Position numbers and translations under genes: made by a program
Assembly (NCBI GenBank): GCA_963750535.1
Contig: CAVVRF010000043.1
Location: forward strand, 62,001 to 126,000
Direction of reading: 5' to 3'
Origin: JAKFWF01 sp963750535
GTDB taxonomy: Bacteria > Pseudomonadota > Alphaproteobacteria > Rhizobiales > Hyphomicrobiaceae
DNA: 64,000 nucleotides
Notes under the pieces: model-generated
What the model was told of the DNA's origin: nothing
What the model saw: only the letters and a program-made list of their open reading frames with translations
Databases searched by the model: none
Shown here: positions 47,368 to 55,935 of the stretch, one piece after another
How the letters are laid out: every line of letters begins with the position of its first letter
How positions within the stretch are numbered: position 1 is the first letter of the stretch

Positions 47368-47919
47368 ATGACCATCAAGAGCCTCATCTTCGCGTTCGCC
47401 ACGCTGTGCGTCGGGTTGCTCGGCGCCGTGCCGAACGGCAACGCCGCCTCGGGGCCAGGCATCGACGCCGATGTCGATCTGACGCTCGCCAACTTCTACG
47501 ATCAGGTCTACGGCTCGCGCGAGCTGGTCGACCGCGCCGCCGGCGTTCTCGTGTTCCCGTCGGTGGTAAAGGCCGGGATGGGCTTTGGTGGCGAATATGG
47601 CGAAGGCGCACTCAGGATCCGGGGCCGGACGGCCTCCTACTTCAATACCGTATCTGCCTCGTTCGGCTTTCAGCTCGGCGTGCAGGCCCGCTCGGTGATC
47701 ATTCTGTTCATGACGCATGACGCCCTCGAGCGGTTCCGCTACACCAAGGGCTGGAAAGTCGGCGTCGACGGCTCGGTGACGCTCGTCGCCATCGGCGCCG
47801 GCGGCTCGCTCGACAGCAATCAGATCAAGAACCCGGTGCTCGGCTTCATTTTCGATGCCAAGGGACTGATGTACAATCTGACGCTGGAAGGCACAAAGAT
47901 CACCCCGATTCGGCGCTGA
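47368..47919 (+). CDS. SYLF (Ysc84-like) lipid-binding domain protein, exported
   Basis: 183-residue protein with a signal peptide (SLIFAFATLCVGLLGAVPNGNA) and a SYLF/Ysc84 domain. Recognisable stretches are RAAGVLVFPSVVKAGMGFGGEYG, GALRIRG and YYNTVSASFG-like YFNTVSASFGFQLGVQARS, with DAKGLMYNLTLEGTKI at the C-terminus. SYLF domains bind phosphoinositides in eukaryotes; the role of exported bacterial forms is not settled. An ATG at 47347 is also possible. Confidence 0.85.
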   Translation: MTIKSLIFAFATLCVGLLGAVPNGNAASGPGIDADVDLTLANFYDQVYGSRELVDRAAGVLVFPSVVKAGMGFGGEYGEGALRIRGRTASYFNTVSASFGFQLGVQARSVIILFMTHDALERFRYTKGWKVGVDGSVTLVAIGAGGSLDSNQIKNPVLGFIFDAKGLMYNLTLEGTKITPIRR

Positions 47920-48003
47920 ACGCTTCACGTATCGCAGTCGCGCTGACTGCGGTACCGAGACCGGAGCTACTGTCACCAACTCAGCCAGAACGCTGTCGGC
48001 GAC

Positions 48004-48723
48004 CTATTCCTTGTCGCCGATGAAATATGCGCTCAAGGCTTTCGGGTCGAGGATCTCGATCTGGCGGTGGCCGACATTGATCAGGCCCTCGTCTTCCAGC
48101 CTCTTTACCGCCGCGTTCACGGTCTGGCGGGCATGTCCGGTCATGTCGGCGAGGTCGTTTTGCGTCATTTGCAGGACCGACACCCTGACCGCGCAGTCGC
48201 CCTCCTTGCAGTTCTCGTCCATCAGCGCGAGCCGGCCGGCGATCTGCGCCACCGCCGAGGGCCGGCGCATCGCGCACACGGTGTCGATCAGCGCGGCGAA
48301 GCGCGCCGCCATCAGTGAGCTGAGCGCACTGAACAGCTCCGGCTCCGAATTCAGGATGCGCGACACCACCAGGATCGGCACCCGCCAGACCCGGACACGG
48401 GTGTAGGCGCGGGCCGCGACCATGGTGCGAAGCCCGCCGCCGGCTGCGATCTCGCCGAACCAGAAGCCCGGCGCGCCGACGTGCAGCAGGACACGATGGC
48501 CGGAGCGGTCCATCTTCTCGAAGTGCACCGCCCCTTCGACCAGCGCGAACAGGCCCTGCGCGGGCGATTCCTCCGCATAGATGGTTTCGCCGGCGCCGTA
48601 CTCCTCCGCTCGCCCGGATTCGAACAGTGCCCTGGCCAGGGACGGCGGCAGAGCGCCGAACCAGGCGCCCCTTCGCAGCTGCGCGTAGTGGTCCTGGCCT
48701 CGCGTCCCGTTCGGCGGTGTCAT
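48004..48723 (-). CDS. Crp/Fnr family transcriptional regulator, copy 2
   Basis: 239 residues, identical to the protein at 28909 except for four conservative or surface changes (EELPA to EESPA, STL to SSL, IET to IDT, LEEE to LEDE). Sensor domain and winged HTH (MTQNDLADMTGHARQTVNAAV) are unchanged, so both should bind the same operator. It diverges from the second small exported protein and the second sulfatase. The near identity indicates recent duplication or gene conversion. Confidence 0.92.
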   Translation of the reverse strand: MTPPNGTRGQDHYAQLRRGAWFGALPPSLARALFESGRAEEYGAGETIYAEESPAQGLFALVEGAVHFEKMDRSGHRVLLHVGAPGFWFGEIAAGGGLRTMVAARAYTRVRVWRVPILVVSRILNSEPELFSALSSLMAARFAALIDTVCAMRRPSAVAQIAGRLALMDENCKEGDCAVRVSVLQMTQNDLADMTGHARQTVNAAVKRLEDEGLINVGHRQIEILDPKALSAYFIGDKE

Positions 48724-48793
48724 GAGCGGCTCAGCCTCGCTGATGGAAGGTCTATTCCGTCGCGTGAGAGGATATTTGCTTCGGCGGCCGGAA

Positions 48794-48811
48794 TTGTCGC
48801 CCAGGCGACAA
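48794..48811. promoter_or_regulatory. Palindromic operator candidate for the Crp/Fnr regulator, copy 2
   Basis: The same TTGTCGCC-N2-GGCGACAA palindrome as at 28821, in the matching position between the divergent genes. Confidence 0.6.
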
Positions 48812-48940
48812 CCGGCCGAATTGTTCGATGCTAGCCTAGCTTCATTGATCGCTCGCCGGGAGCTTCGCGTCGCACTGATCGATGCGCCAGGGCTGCGGCG
48901 ATGGATAGCGAGTGGCCACCGCGCCGCCAAAGGTGTTGCC

Positions 48941-49201
48941 ATGCGTTGGATGCGTTTTCGAAGCCTTCTGCGATTGATGCCCGTCAATGCCGCGATGCGC
49001 ATCATTCCGCTGCTGCTGGCCGGCATCGTCCTGCCAGGCGCGGTCCTGGCCGCCGACGACGGTTCCGCGCTGCCGTTCGCGGCCGCGCCGTCCGCCAGCA
49101 TCGCCGCGCCCAGGCTGCAGGATTCAAAGCACCAGCGCCGCGTCGAGCCGAGCCACCTGCCGAAGGACGCCGGCAGCGCTCTCATCGTCGAGCTGCGGTA
49201 A
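48941..49201 (+). CDS. Small exported protein of the Crp-sulfatase module, copy 2
   Basis: 86-residue twin of the protein encoded at 28412. The Arg-rich start and membrane/signal segment (RIIPLLLAGIVLPGAVLAA) are conserved. A 5-nt duplication (GAGCCGAGCC) shifts the frame, so PPAEGRRPFKFNG becomes PSHLPKDAGSA, and a second indel restores the ending IVELR. It lies 33 bp upstream of the second sulfatase, probably in one transcript. Confidence 0.6.
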   Translation: MRWMRFRSLLRLMPVNAAMRIIPLLLAGIVLPGAVLAADDGSALPFAAAPSASIAAPRLQDSKHQRRVEPSHLPKDAGSALIVELR

Positions 49202-49234
49202 GAAGGTCATAGTTGGTAGCGTAGCAGGAGTAGG

Positions 49235-50834
49235 ATGATGAGAGTTTGCTCAGCTTTCCTAGCTGTTTTGACCTTGGGTCCTTTGGCCGTCTGGCCGGCT
49301 TCAGCCCAGACGAAGCAACCCAACATCGTCATCATCTGGGGCGATGACGTTGGCCAATCCAACATCAGCGCCTATTCGCACGGCGTCATGGGGTACAAGA
49401 CGCCCAACATCGATCGCCTTGCCAAGGAAGGCGCGATGTTCACTGACTACTATGCCGAGCAGAGCTGCACCGCCGGGCGGTCGTCGTTCATAACCGGCCA
49501 GTCCGGCCTGCGCACCGGCCTGACGAAGGTCGGCTTGCCGGGCGCCACGCTCGGGCTGCAGAAGGAAGATCCGACGATCGCCGAGCTGCTCAAGCCGCTC
49601 GGCTACGCGACCGGGCAGTTCGGCAAGAACCATCTCGGCGATCGCAACGAGTTCCTGCCCACCGTGCATGGCTTCGATGAATTCTACGGCAACCTCTATC
49701 ACCTGAACGCGGAGGAAGAGCCGGAGCTGCCGGACTATCCGAAAGACCCGTCATTCCGTGCGAAGTATGGACCGCGCGGCGTGATGGACTGCAAGGCGTC
49801 GGACAAGGACGACGAGACCGTCGACCCGCGTTTCGGCAAAGTCGGCAAGCAGGTTTGCAAGGATACCGGCCCGCTGAACAAAGCGCGCATGGTCACGATC
49901 GACGATGACATTGCTGCCCGAGCGGTCGACTTCATCGAGCGGCAGAACAAGGCGGGAAAGCCAGCATTCGTCTGGGTGAACTTTACCCACATGCACTTCC
50001 GCACCCATACCAAGCCGGCGAGCCTTGGCCAGTCGGGACGCTGGCAGAGCCCCTATCACGACACCATGATCGATCACGACAAGAACGTCGGCACGGTGCT
50101 GAAGGCGCTGGATGACCTTCGGATCGCCGACAACACGTTCGTCATGTACTCGACCGACAACGGTCCGCACATGAACTCGTGGCCGGATGCCGCTATGACG
50201 CCGTTCCGCAACGAAAAGAACTCGAACTGGGAAGGCGCCTACCGAGTGCCGGCCGTGTTCCGCTGGCCAGGCAAGATCAAGCCCGGCCAAGTGTCCAACG
50301 AGATGGTGGCCCATCACGACTTGCTGCCGACCATACTGGCCATGGCCGGCGACGCGGAAATCAAGGACAAGCTGCTCAAGGGGCACAAGATCGGCGACAT
50401 GACCTACAAGGTCCATCTCGACGGCGACAGCCTCGTGCCTCTCGTGACCGGGCAAGCCGCGAGGAGCCCGCGAGAAGTCCTTCCTGTACGTCAACGATGA
50501 TCAGCAGTTGGTCGGTCTGCGCTACGACAACTGGAAGCTCGCGTTCATGGAACAGCGCGCCCCGGGGACGCTGCGCGTCTGGTCCGAGCCGTTCACCACC
50601 TTGCGGATCCCGAAGATCTTCAATCTGCGAACTGATCCGTACGAGCGCGCGGATATCACCTCGAATACCTACTACGACTGGCTATTGGATCACGCCTTCC
50701 TGCTGGTTCCCGCACAGGACTATGTGGGCAAATTCCTCATGACGTTCAGGGAATTCCCGCAGCGGCAGAAGGCGGCGAGCTTCAACATGGATGAGGTCAT
50801 GGCGAAGCTGAAGGAGCCACCAGCAACCAAATAA
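49235..50834 (+). pseudogene. Exported arylsulfatase (type I), one frameshift near the C-terminus
   Basis: Sulfatase of about 532 residues when repaired. A signal peptide ends near PASAQ. Metal-binding Asp residues are in IIWGDDVGQ; Cys78 in CTAGRSSFITGQ is the formylglycine site (CxAxR type). GKNHLGDRNEFLPTVHGFDE and STDNGPH are conserved. Near 50473 one base is missing: the protein continues in another frame as REKSFLYVNDDQQLVGLRYD, then DPYERADITSNTYYDWLLDH to PPATK at 50834. It is not a close relative of the sulfatase at 26924 although the upstream modules are almost identical. Confidence 0.88.
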
Positions 50835-51629
50835 GCCGCGTAATGGACCAGGAGGATCTGCGCGCCATCCTGCGGGATTTACTTCCCGCCTCAGGCTATG
50901 ACGGCACCGGACAGTTGATGGCTTGATAGGCGGCGAGCGGCGAGTTCGAATGCCTCGGCCCGATCGGCAGTCGTTCTCCGGTCCTTCACGCAACCAACGT
51001 AACGTCGCCATGCTTCAGTGCAGCCCAGGTCACGCGTCTCGAGGGCCGAGGCACCGGCCGCTAATGTGGCGATTTCGAAGCCCGCTTCATAATTGCGGCA
51101 TACTCCAGTGCGGACTTCGAAATCATAAGCCACACTAGAAGCTTGGATTTGCTAGTGTCCTTATCGATCGCGAAGTTCGTCCGATAACCATGTGAATGAT
51201 GCGAACGTCGCGATCAGGACACTAGAATGCCATTTTCAAGCAGCTGCCGGCGGGCACGCGTGCTACAAGGTTCATCGATCATCTGCTGAGACAACGGTGC
51301 TTGTGTTCCCGTTTGCAGGCACTCTCGGAAAGGCTCGCGGCCCAGCTCAGGGGGCGTCATGCCGAAGTTCCTGCTGGTCGAAAACAACGCAGTGGGCACG
51401 ACGGCGGGGTGGCGACACGCCAGTTCAGGGCCACACCCGGCCTGCACAAGTTTTTCAACGTCGCGCTCACGACGCGCAATGGCCATCGAACGCGAGAATG
51501 CCCTCGACGCCAGGTGCAATGATAACGTCACCAATCCGATCGAGCTGCAGCCGCCGCTTGTCAGATTGGCCACGCCGCTCACTGCTGCAGGGCACTGAAC
51601 GAGCTTCAGGTTCGCAAAGGAGAGTGACC
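50835..51629. other. Intergenic region with a copy of the 165-bp element
   Basis: 795 bp. Apart from the repeat at 51061-51225 I cannot support a gene; short open frames on both strands show no recognisable domain. Confidence 0.45.
51061..51225 (+). repeat. Twin-hairpin CTAG element, copy 4
   Basis: 165-bp copy. The first CTAG is CTAA here (CTAATGTGGC), and the right arm of hairpin 2 has two changes (GAACGTCGCGATCA). The spacer and loop cores match the other copies, so it looks older or less constrained than copies 2 and 5. Confidence 0.92.
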
Positions 51630-52724
51630 ATGGATCGCCGCCAAGTCATTTCCGCAGCGGCTGTGGGGATCGCCGCGGCTGCGTCTGCCTTTCCGAAGCC
51701 CGCCATTGCCCAGGGCGTGCGCGAGCTCAAGATGATCACCACCTGGCCGAAGAATCTTCCGGGCCTCGGCACTAGCGCGGAGCGCGTCGCGCAATCGATC
51801 ACCGCGCTTTCCTGCGGGCGGCTTCAGGTCAAGGTGCTCGGAGCCGGTCAACTGGTCAACGCATTCGAATCGTTCGATGCCGTCTCGTCCGGACTGGCGG
51901 ACATGTATCACGGTGCAGAATATTACTGGGAAGGTCGTTCCGCGGCGTTCAGCTACTTTGCCGCCGTCCCGTTCGGCTTGACCGCTGCTGAAATGAATGC
52001 GTGGGTCTACTACGGCGGCGGTCAGGCGCTGTGGGACGAGCTGAGCGCGGGATTTGGACTGAAGCCATTTCTATGCGGCAATACCGGGGTTCAGATGGGC
52101 GGCTGGTTCACCAGGGAGCTGACCGGCATCGAGTCCTTCAAGGGGTTACGTTATCGCATGCCGGGCCTTGGTGGCGAGGTGCTGCGGCGGCTCGGCGCCG
52201 CGGTGGTCAACCTGCCGGGTGGCGAGATCATCCAGTCGCTGCGGTCGGGCGCCATCGACGCGAGCGAATGGGTTGGCCCATGGGACGACATGGCGCTGGG
52301 GATCCACAAGGTGGCCAACCATTACTACTATCCGGGCTTCCACGAGCCTGGAACGGCGCTGTCCCTCGTCGTCAACAAGAAGTTGTGGGACTCCCTCGGA
52401 CCCGCCGAGCGCAGCGGTATCGATATCGCCGCAGCCGCCGAGAACAGCCTTCTGTTGGCAGAATACAACGCCAAGAATGCCGCTGCACTCAAGATGCTCG
52501 TCAACGACCCGGCGATAAAGATCCGCAAGTTCGATGACTCGATTCTGCAATTGCTTGGCAAGACCACCGGAGAGCTGCTCGCCGAGACCAGCCGCAAGGA
52601 CGAACTGACACGACGTGTTTACGACAGCTTCTTGAATTTCCGCGAGACGGCCATTCTCTGGGGCGACCATTCGGAGCGCAGCTATCTCAATGCCCGTGCC
52701 CTGAAGTTCCCGTTTGGAAGATGA
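51630..52724 (+). CDS. TRAP transporter solute-binding protein (DctP family), orphan
   Basis: Intact 364-residue periplasmic binding protein with a twin-arginine-like leader (MDRRQVISAAAVGIAAAASA) behind AAAGGAGAG. LKMITTWPKNLPGLGTSAERVA, NTGVQMGGWFTREL, GAIDASEWVGPWDDMALGIHKVA and YYYPGFHEPG mark the subgroup that includes 2-oxo-acid binding proteins (TakP-like). No dctQ or dctM lies nearby, so it must use permeases encoded elsewhere. It is a homologue of the frameshifted protein at 2401. Confidence 0.92.
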   Translation: MDRRQVISAAAVGIAAAASAFPKPAIAQGVRELKMITTWPKNLPGLGTSAERVAQSITALSCGRLQVKVLGAGQLVNAFESFDAVSSGLADMYHGAEYYWEGRSAAFSYFAAVPFGLTAAEMNAWVYYGGGQALWDELSAGFGLKPFLCGNTGVQMGGWFTRELTGIESFKGLRYRMPGLGGEVLRRLGAAVVNLPGGEIIQSLRSGAIDASEWVGPWDDMALGIHKVANHYYYPGFHEPGTALSLVVNKKLWDSLGPAERSGIDIAAAAENSLLLAEYNAKNAAALKMLVNDPAIKIRKFDDSILQLLGKTTGELLAETSRKDELTRRVYDSFLNFRETAILWGDHSERSYLNARALKFPFGR

Positions 52725-52921
52725 TCGCTTCGTCGCCAAAATGAGCCACGAGCTGCGAGCCCGCGCACCTTCAATGTGCTCAAAGGGTACGCCGCCAGCC
52801 CGATCGGACCGGCCCACTTGCGCGTCGCTCGACAGCATCCCGTGGCAGCGGGTGTGACCGGCCAAGTACAAACTGGTTAACCGCCGCATCATGGTCGCAT
52901 TTGGCTTCTAGCCAGCCGATC

Positions 52922-53956
52922 ATGAGTTGCGTACCCCACATCGCTTGCTGGCCGAGGGGCAAATGGCTGAGCGTTCTGGCGCTGCTCGTCCTCTGTCCAG
53001 GCGACGGCTGGACACAGTCGAGCGTCCAGCCACAGGAGCCGGATGGCTACGTCCGGCGAGCACCGAAGAAACCCGGCGGCCCCGCGACGCCGGGTCTCAA
53101 GCGGCTGAGCTCTCGATCATTGCTCCAGTCTGCGAGCGCGAGCCTTTGGCTGCAGACCGCCACGGTGGATTGGAATTCCCTGACCGACCGGGCTCTGGCG
53201 CGGACCATGGACGAGGCTCTGCGGACGACGCCGCAAGTGGTGACAACGGCGGTGACGATCAATCCGGGCAACAGTATCGAATTCGACAATCGGCGAGCGA
53301 TGTACGAAGTATATCAGTCGCAGCCGATCGAGAGAAAGGCCGATTATAAGCTCAACCGAATGACAGTGATCGGCGCGGCATCGAAGTATCAGGAAGACGA
53401 CCCGCGAACGTCCCTGTCCCAATCCACCGATCAGGCACTTGCAGCCTACTTCGCCGTCAAGGCTTCGCCGGCGTTCAACGTCGACCTTCGCGCGGAACAT
53501 GGCGAGCAGACGACGGCGCTCGCAGGGCAAAATGCGTGGGGGTCGAAGGATGCTGCATCCGCGAAGGTCAGTGGCGCGCTAGACTTCTGGCAATTCAAGT
53601 TCGCCCCCACGGTATCGGTCAAGACCGAGGCCGAGCGGCATGCAAACGGCTTCGCCAAGGAGGAAACATCGGAGAAGGTTTCCGTCGAATTGGCACCGCG
53701 CCTAAGCCGGCCGCTGGATCTCTCATCGGGGCAGAAGATCGAGCCCTTCGTGATGCTCAAGCGCCGGATGGAAGCGGGGACGACTGCGCAGGGCACGCCA
53801 ATTGACCAGTCGCTCTCACAATCGGTTGGGGGCGGCGTTACCTTGGCCCAGCCCAACGCCTATTCACTCAGCGTGACCACCGAAATGGAGCGCAGCAGCG
53901 AAACCGCGCCCGCCGATGTGAAGAGCAGATTGCAGTTCAACATTCCGCTCAAATAG
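52922..53956 (+). CDS. Exported protein, possible outer-membrane beta-barrel
   Basis: 344 residues with a signal peptide (WLSVLALLVLCPGDGWTQ), a Pro-rich linker and a long region of alternating polar and hydrophobic residues typical of beta strands (FAVKASPAFNVDLRAEHGEQT, LDFWQFKFAPTVSVKTEAER). It ends in LQFNIPLK without the usual terminal aromatic. I do not recognise a named family. An upstream TTG is open but the ATG at 52922 fits the signal peptide. Its stop is 7 bp from the convergent RidA gene. Confidence 0.65.
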   Translation: MSCVPHIACWPRGKWLSVLALLVLCPGDGWTQSSVQPQEPDGYVRRAPKKPGGPATPGLKRLSSRSLLQSASASLWLQTATVDWNSLTDRALARTMDEALRTTPQVVTTAVTINPGNSIEFDNRRAMYEVYQSQPIERKADYKLNRMTVIGAASKYQEDDPRTSLSQSTDQALAAYFAVKASPAFNVDLRAEHGEQTTALAGQNAWGSKDAASAKVSGALDFWQFKFAPTVSVKTEAERHANGFAKEETSEKVSVELAPRLSRPLDLSSGQKIEPFVMLKRRMEAGTTAQGTPIDQSLSQSVGGGVTLAQPNAYSLSVTTEMERSSETAPADVKSRLQFNIPLK

Positions 53957-53963
53957 GTGCTGT

Positions 53964-54317
53964 TCAAGCACCCGCGGCCGCGACCACCATGATCTCGACA
54001 CGAATGGCGTCTGCGGCGAGCCTCGCTTCGACAGTTGCCCGGACCGGCATGTTGTTCTTGTCCACCCAGGTGTCCCAAACCGAATTCATCAGGGCGAAAT
54101 CGGCAATATCGCGCAGCCAGATCGTTGCTGAGAGCAGTTTGGATTTGTCGGTGCCGGACATTTCTAGATAGCGGTCGATCTTGGCGAGCGTGCCTTTCGT
54201 TTGCGCAACCGTATCGCCGCTCGTGTCATCAGCCGTCATGCCCGCCAGGTACACAACACCGTTGTAGGCGACCGCTCTGCAGAAGCGTGCTCCAGCATCA
54301 TACCGCGTGATATTCAT
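53964..54317 (-). CDS. RidA family protein
   Basis: 117-residue member of the RidA/YjgF family, whose best-known members hydrolyse reactive enamines and imines released by PLP enzymes. The pattern VVYLAGMTADDTSGDTVAQTK and the C-terminal VRATVEARLAADAIRVEIMVVA match; the Arg in PVRATVEA is at the usual carboxylate-binding position, although subgroups differ. It stands alone, convergent with the gene at 52922. Confidence 0.9.
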   Translation of the reverse strand: MNITRYDAGARFCRAVAYNGVVYLAGMTADDTSGDTVAQTKGTLAKIDRYLEMSGTDKSKLLSATIWLRDIADFALMNSVWDTWVDKNNMPVRATVEARLAADAIRVEIMVVAAAGA

Positions 54318-54661
54318 TTTCGTGTTTCCTCACTGGGTTCAACTGTCCGACCGATGATCGCCCGTCAGTTTAGACGTGCCACAAGTTTGCGCTATCTTAT
54401 TGTGGCACTGTCATGCCAACCCTCCGCGTTGAGCTCATGTGCTAACGGTGCTGCGGATATATACCGCGGCTCGATCACTTCCCTGGTCAAACAGGCCACC
54501 GGGCAGTCGATCGCGAGGAGCCCGTCGCAAATGTGTCGTGCAGGGAACCACTGCGCGGATTCCGAGTTTCAATGAGGCAATCGACGGAGCCAGAAGCACG
54601 CCATCCACAAGCGCGTGCGGCAATGCCGTGATCCCCGATTCTAGCGCAAGGAGCGAGTAGA
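54318..54661. other. Intergenic region with stress promoter candidate
   Basis: 344 bp without a supported gene; contains the EcfG-like site at 54544. Confidence 0.45.
54544..54569 (+). promoter_or_regulatory. EcfG-type general stress promoter candidate
   Basis: GGAAC-N17-GTTT about 90 bp upstream of the DUF1328 gene; the base before GTT is A instead of the consensus C, so this is a weaker match than the site at 55818. Confidence 0.45.
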
Positions 54662-54836
54662 ATGGGCAATCTGCTTCATTACGCAATCGTGTTTCTGGTC
54701 GTCGCCCTGGTCGCCGCGGCGGTCGGATTTTGGCGGCGTGGCCGGCGTGGCCATGGAAGGCGCAAGGATGCTGTTCTGGGTCTTCATAATCCTGTTTGTG
54801 ATCTCGCTGGTCGGCGGCCTCGTGCGTCGCACCTAG
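54662..54836 (+). pseudogene. DUF1328 family small membrane protein, one frameshift
   Basis: Two-helix membrane protein of about 57 residues, YtjA-like. It reads MGNLLHYAIVFLVVALVAAA VGF (written here in two pieces), then must lose one T of a TTTT run near 54730 to continue as GGVAGVAMEGARMLFWVF and IILFVISLVGGLVRRT with stop at 54836. A single homopolymer overcall explains it. It is usually stress induced and co-located with CsbD genes, as here. Confidence 0.8.
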
Positions 54837-54894
54837 GGATCTCCAAGTGCCCGCGCCAGCGGGCGATATTCCCCCAACGAAGAGGAGTCTCGTG

Positions 54895-55095
54895 ATGGAT
54901 TGGAATCGTATCGAAGGCAATTGGAAGCAGGTCAAGGGCAAGATCAAGGAGAAATGGGGTCAGCTCACTGACGATGATCTCGATGTAATCAATGGTCAGC
55001 GCGAGCAGCTCGAGGGCAAGATCCAGGAGCGCTACGGCACCGCCAGGGATCAAGTGAGAAAGGACGTCGACGACTGGCTCAACCGCCAGACGTGA
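54895..55095 (+). CDS. CsbD family stress protein
   Basis: 66-residue hydrophilic protein. MDWNRIEGNWKQVKGKIKEK is the standard CsbD start, and LEGKIQERYGTARDQVRKDV the conserved second half. CsbD-like proteins belong to general stress regulons; the molecular function is unknown. AGAGGAG precedes the start. It follows the DUF1328 gene by 58 bp. Confidence 0.93.
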   Translation: MDWNRIEGNWKQVKGKIKEKWGQLTDDDLDVINGQREQLEGKIQERYGTARDQVRKDVDDWLNRQT

Positions 55096-55179
55096 CCAGG
55101 CCAGGGCCGTCCAAGCGATCTCGTACCAGCGGCCCAGCCCCCCGTGTCCGAACGCAACAGATGGAAGGAGCCGACCCCC

Positions 55180-55713
55180 ATGAAATCATACAAGCCCTAT
55201 CTTGCAGGATCGACCATGGCGCTGATGCTGATTGCGGGCCAGGCCGTCGCGCAGACAGCCGGCGCCCCCGCTGACTCGACAAGCTTCGTCACGCAACAGC
55301 CGGCCAGCGAGTCGCTGGCGAGCGGCATCATCGGGCAAAACGTTGCGAGCCCAGGAGGCGAGATCGTCGGCGACATCAATGATTTGCTGTTCGACAAGAG
55401 CGGTCGCATCAGCACGGTGGTAATCGGAGTCGGCGGCATCCTTGGTATCGGCGGGAAAAACGTCGCGGTTCCGTTCAGCTTGCTTACAATCGAGTCGGGC
55501 GCCACGGGTGAACGGGCCGTCTCCGTTGCTCTGAGCGCCGAAGCCCTGAAAAACGCGCCGGACTTCAGGTCGACCGAAAAAACGACCTTCATGAAGGCGA
55601 GGGAAAAGGCGGGCGAGATGGGTTCGAAGGCCATGGAGAAGGCCGGCGAGCTCAAGGACCAGGCGACCAAGAAGCTCGAGGAGATGAAGAAGGACGAGCC
55701 AAAGAAGCAGTAA
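55180..55713 (+). CDS. Exported PRC-barrel domain protein
   Basis: 177 residues with a signal peptide (LAGSTMALMLIAGQAVAQ), a PRC-barrel domain (GEIVGDINDLLFDKSGRIST, VVIGVGGILGIGGKNVAVPF) and a Lys/Glu-rich helical tail (MEKAGELKDQATKKLEEMKK). GGAAGGAG precedes the ATG. PRC-barrels often act as assembly or sensing domains; here the neighbourhood points to envelope stress. Confidence 0.88.
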   Translation: MKSYKPYLAGSTMALMLIAGQAVAQTAGAPADSTSFVTQQPASESLASGIIGQNVASPGGEIVGDINDLLFDKSGRISTVVIGVGGILGIGGKNVAVPFSLLTIESGATGERAVSVALSAEALKNAPDFRSTEKTTFMKAREKAGEMGSKAMEKAGELKDQATKKLEEMKKDEPKKQ

Positions 55714-55817
55714 CGGGGCCCGGCCGGCGCCGGGCGTCCCCATCGTCGTGCTCGCCAATATTACGGCCGGGGATCCCGGTGATGCCGCGGCTTTGCTCGA
55801 ATTGGCCGCTATTGGTC

Positions 55818-55843
55818 GGAACCTTCGGTGTCGCGGTCACGTT
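55818..55843 (+). promoter_or_regulatory. EcfG-type general stress promoter
   Basis: GGAACC-N16-CGTT, a full match to the alphaproteobacterial EcfG/RpoE2 consensus (GGAAC-N16-17-CGTT), about 93 bp upstream of the YbdK-like gene. Confidence 0.7.
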
Positions 55844-55935
55844 GTCATCAGTGCGATTGGCGGATGCCGGGCGGGCAATCCTGCTTTGCCTGAACTGCCC
55901 CATTCGCGCCCGGCGGCGAGCAGCAGGGAGGCTCC

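Larger units (their letters stand above)
47990..49208. repeat. Inverted duplication, copy 2 (Crp plus small exported protein module)
   Basis: This 1219-bp segment is the inverted counterpart of 28405-29642, about 18.3 kb away. Nearly all differences are single substitutions. The 19-bp length difference comes from indels at the end of the small gene and one base in the intergenic region. Confidence 0.93.

Noticed and set aside
51359..51598. 79-codon frame starting MPKFLLVENN
   Set aside because: The start resembles a response regulator for a few residues only and then has no similarity or composition of a real protein.
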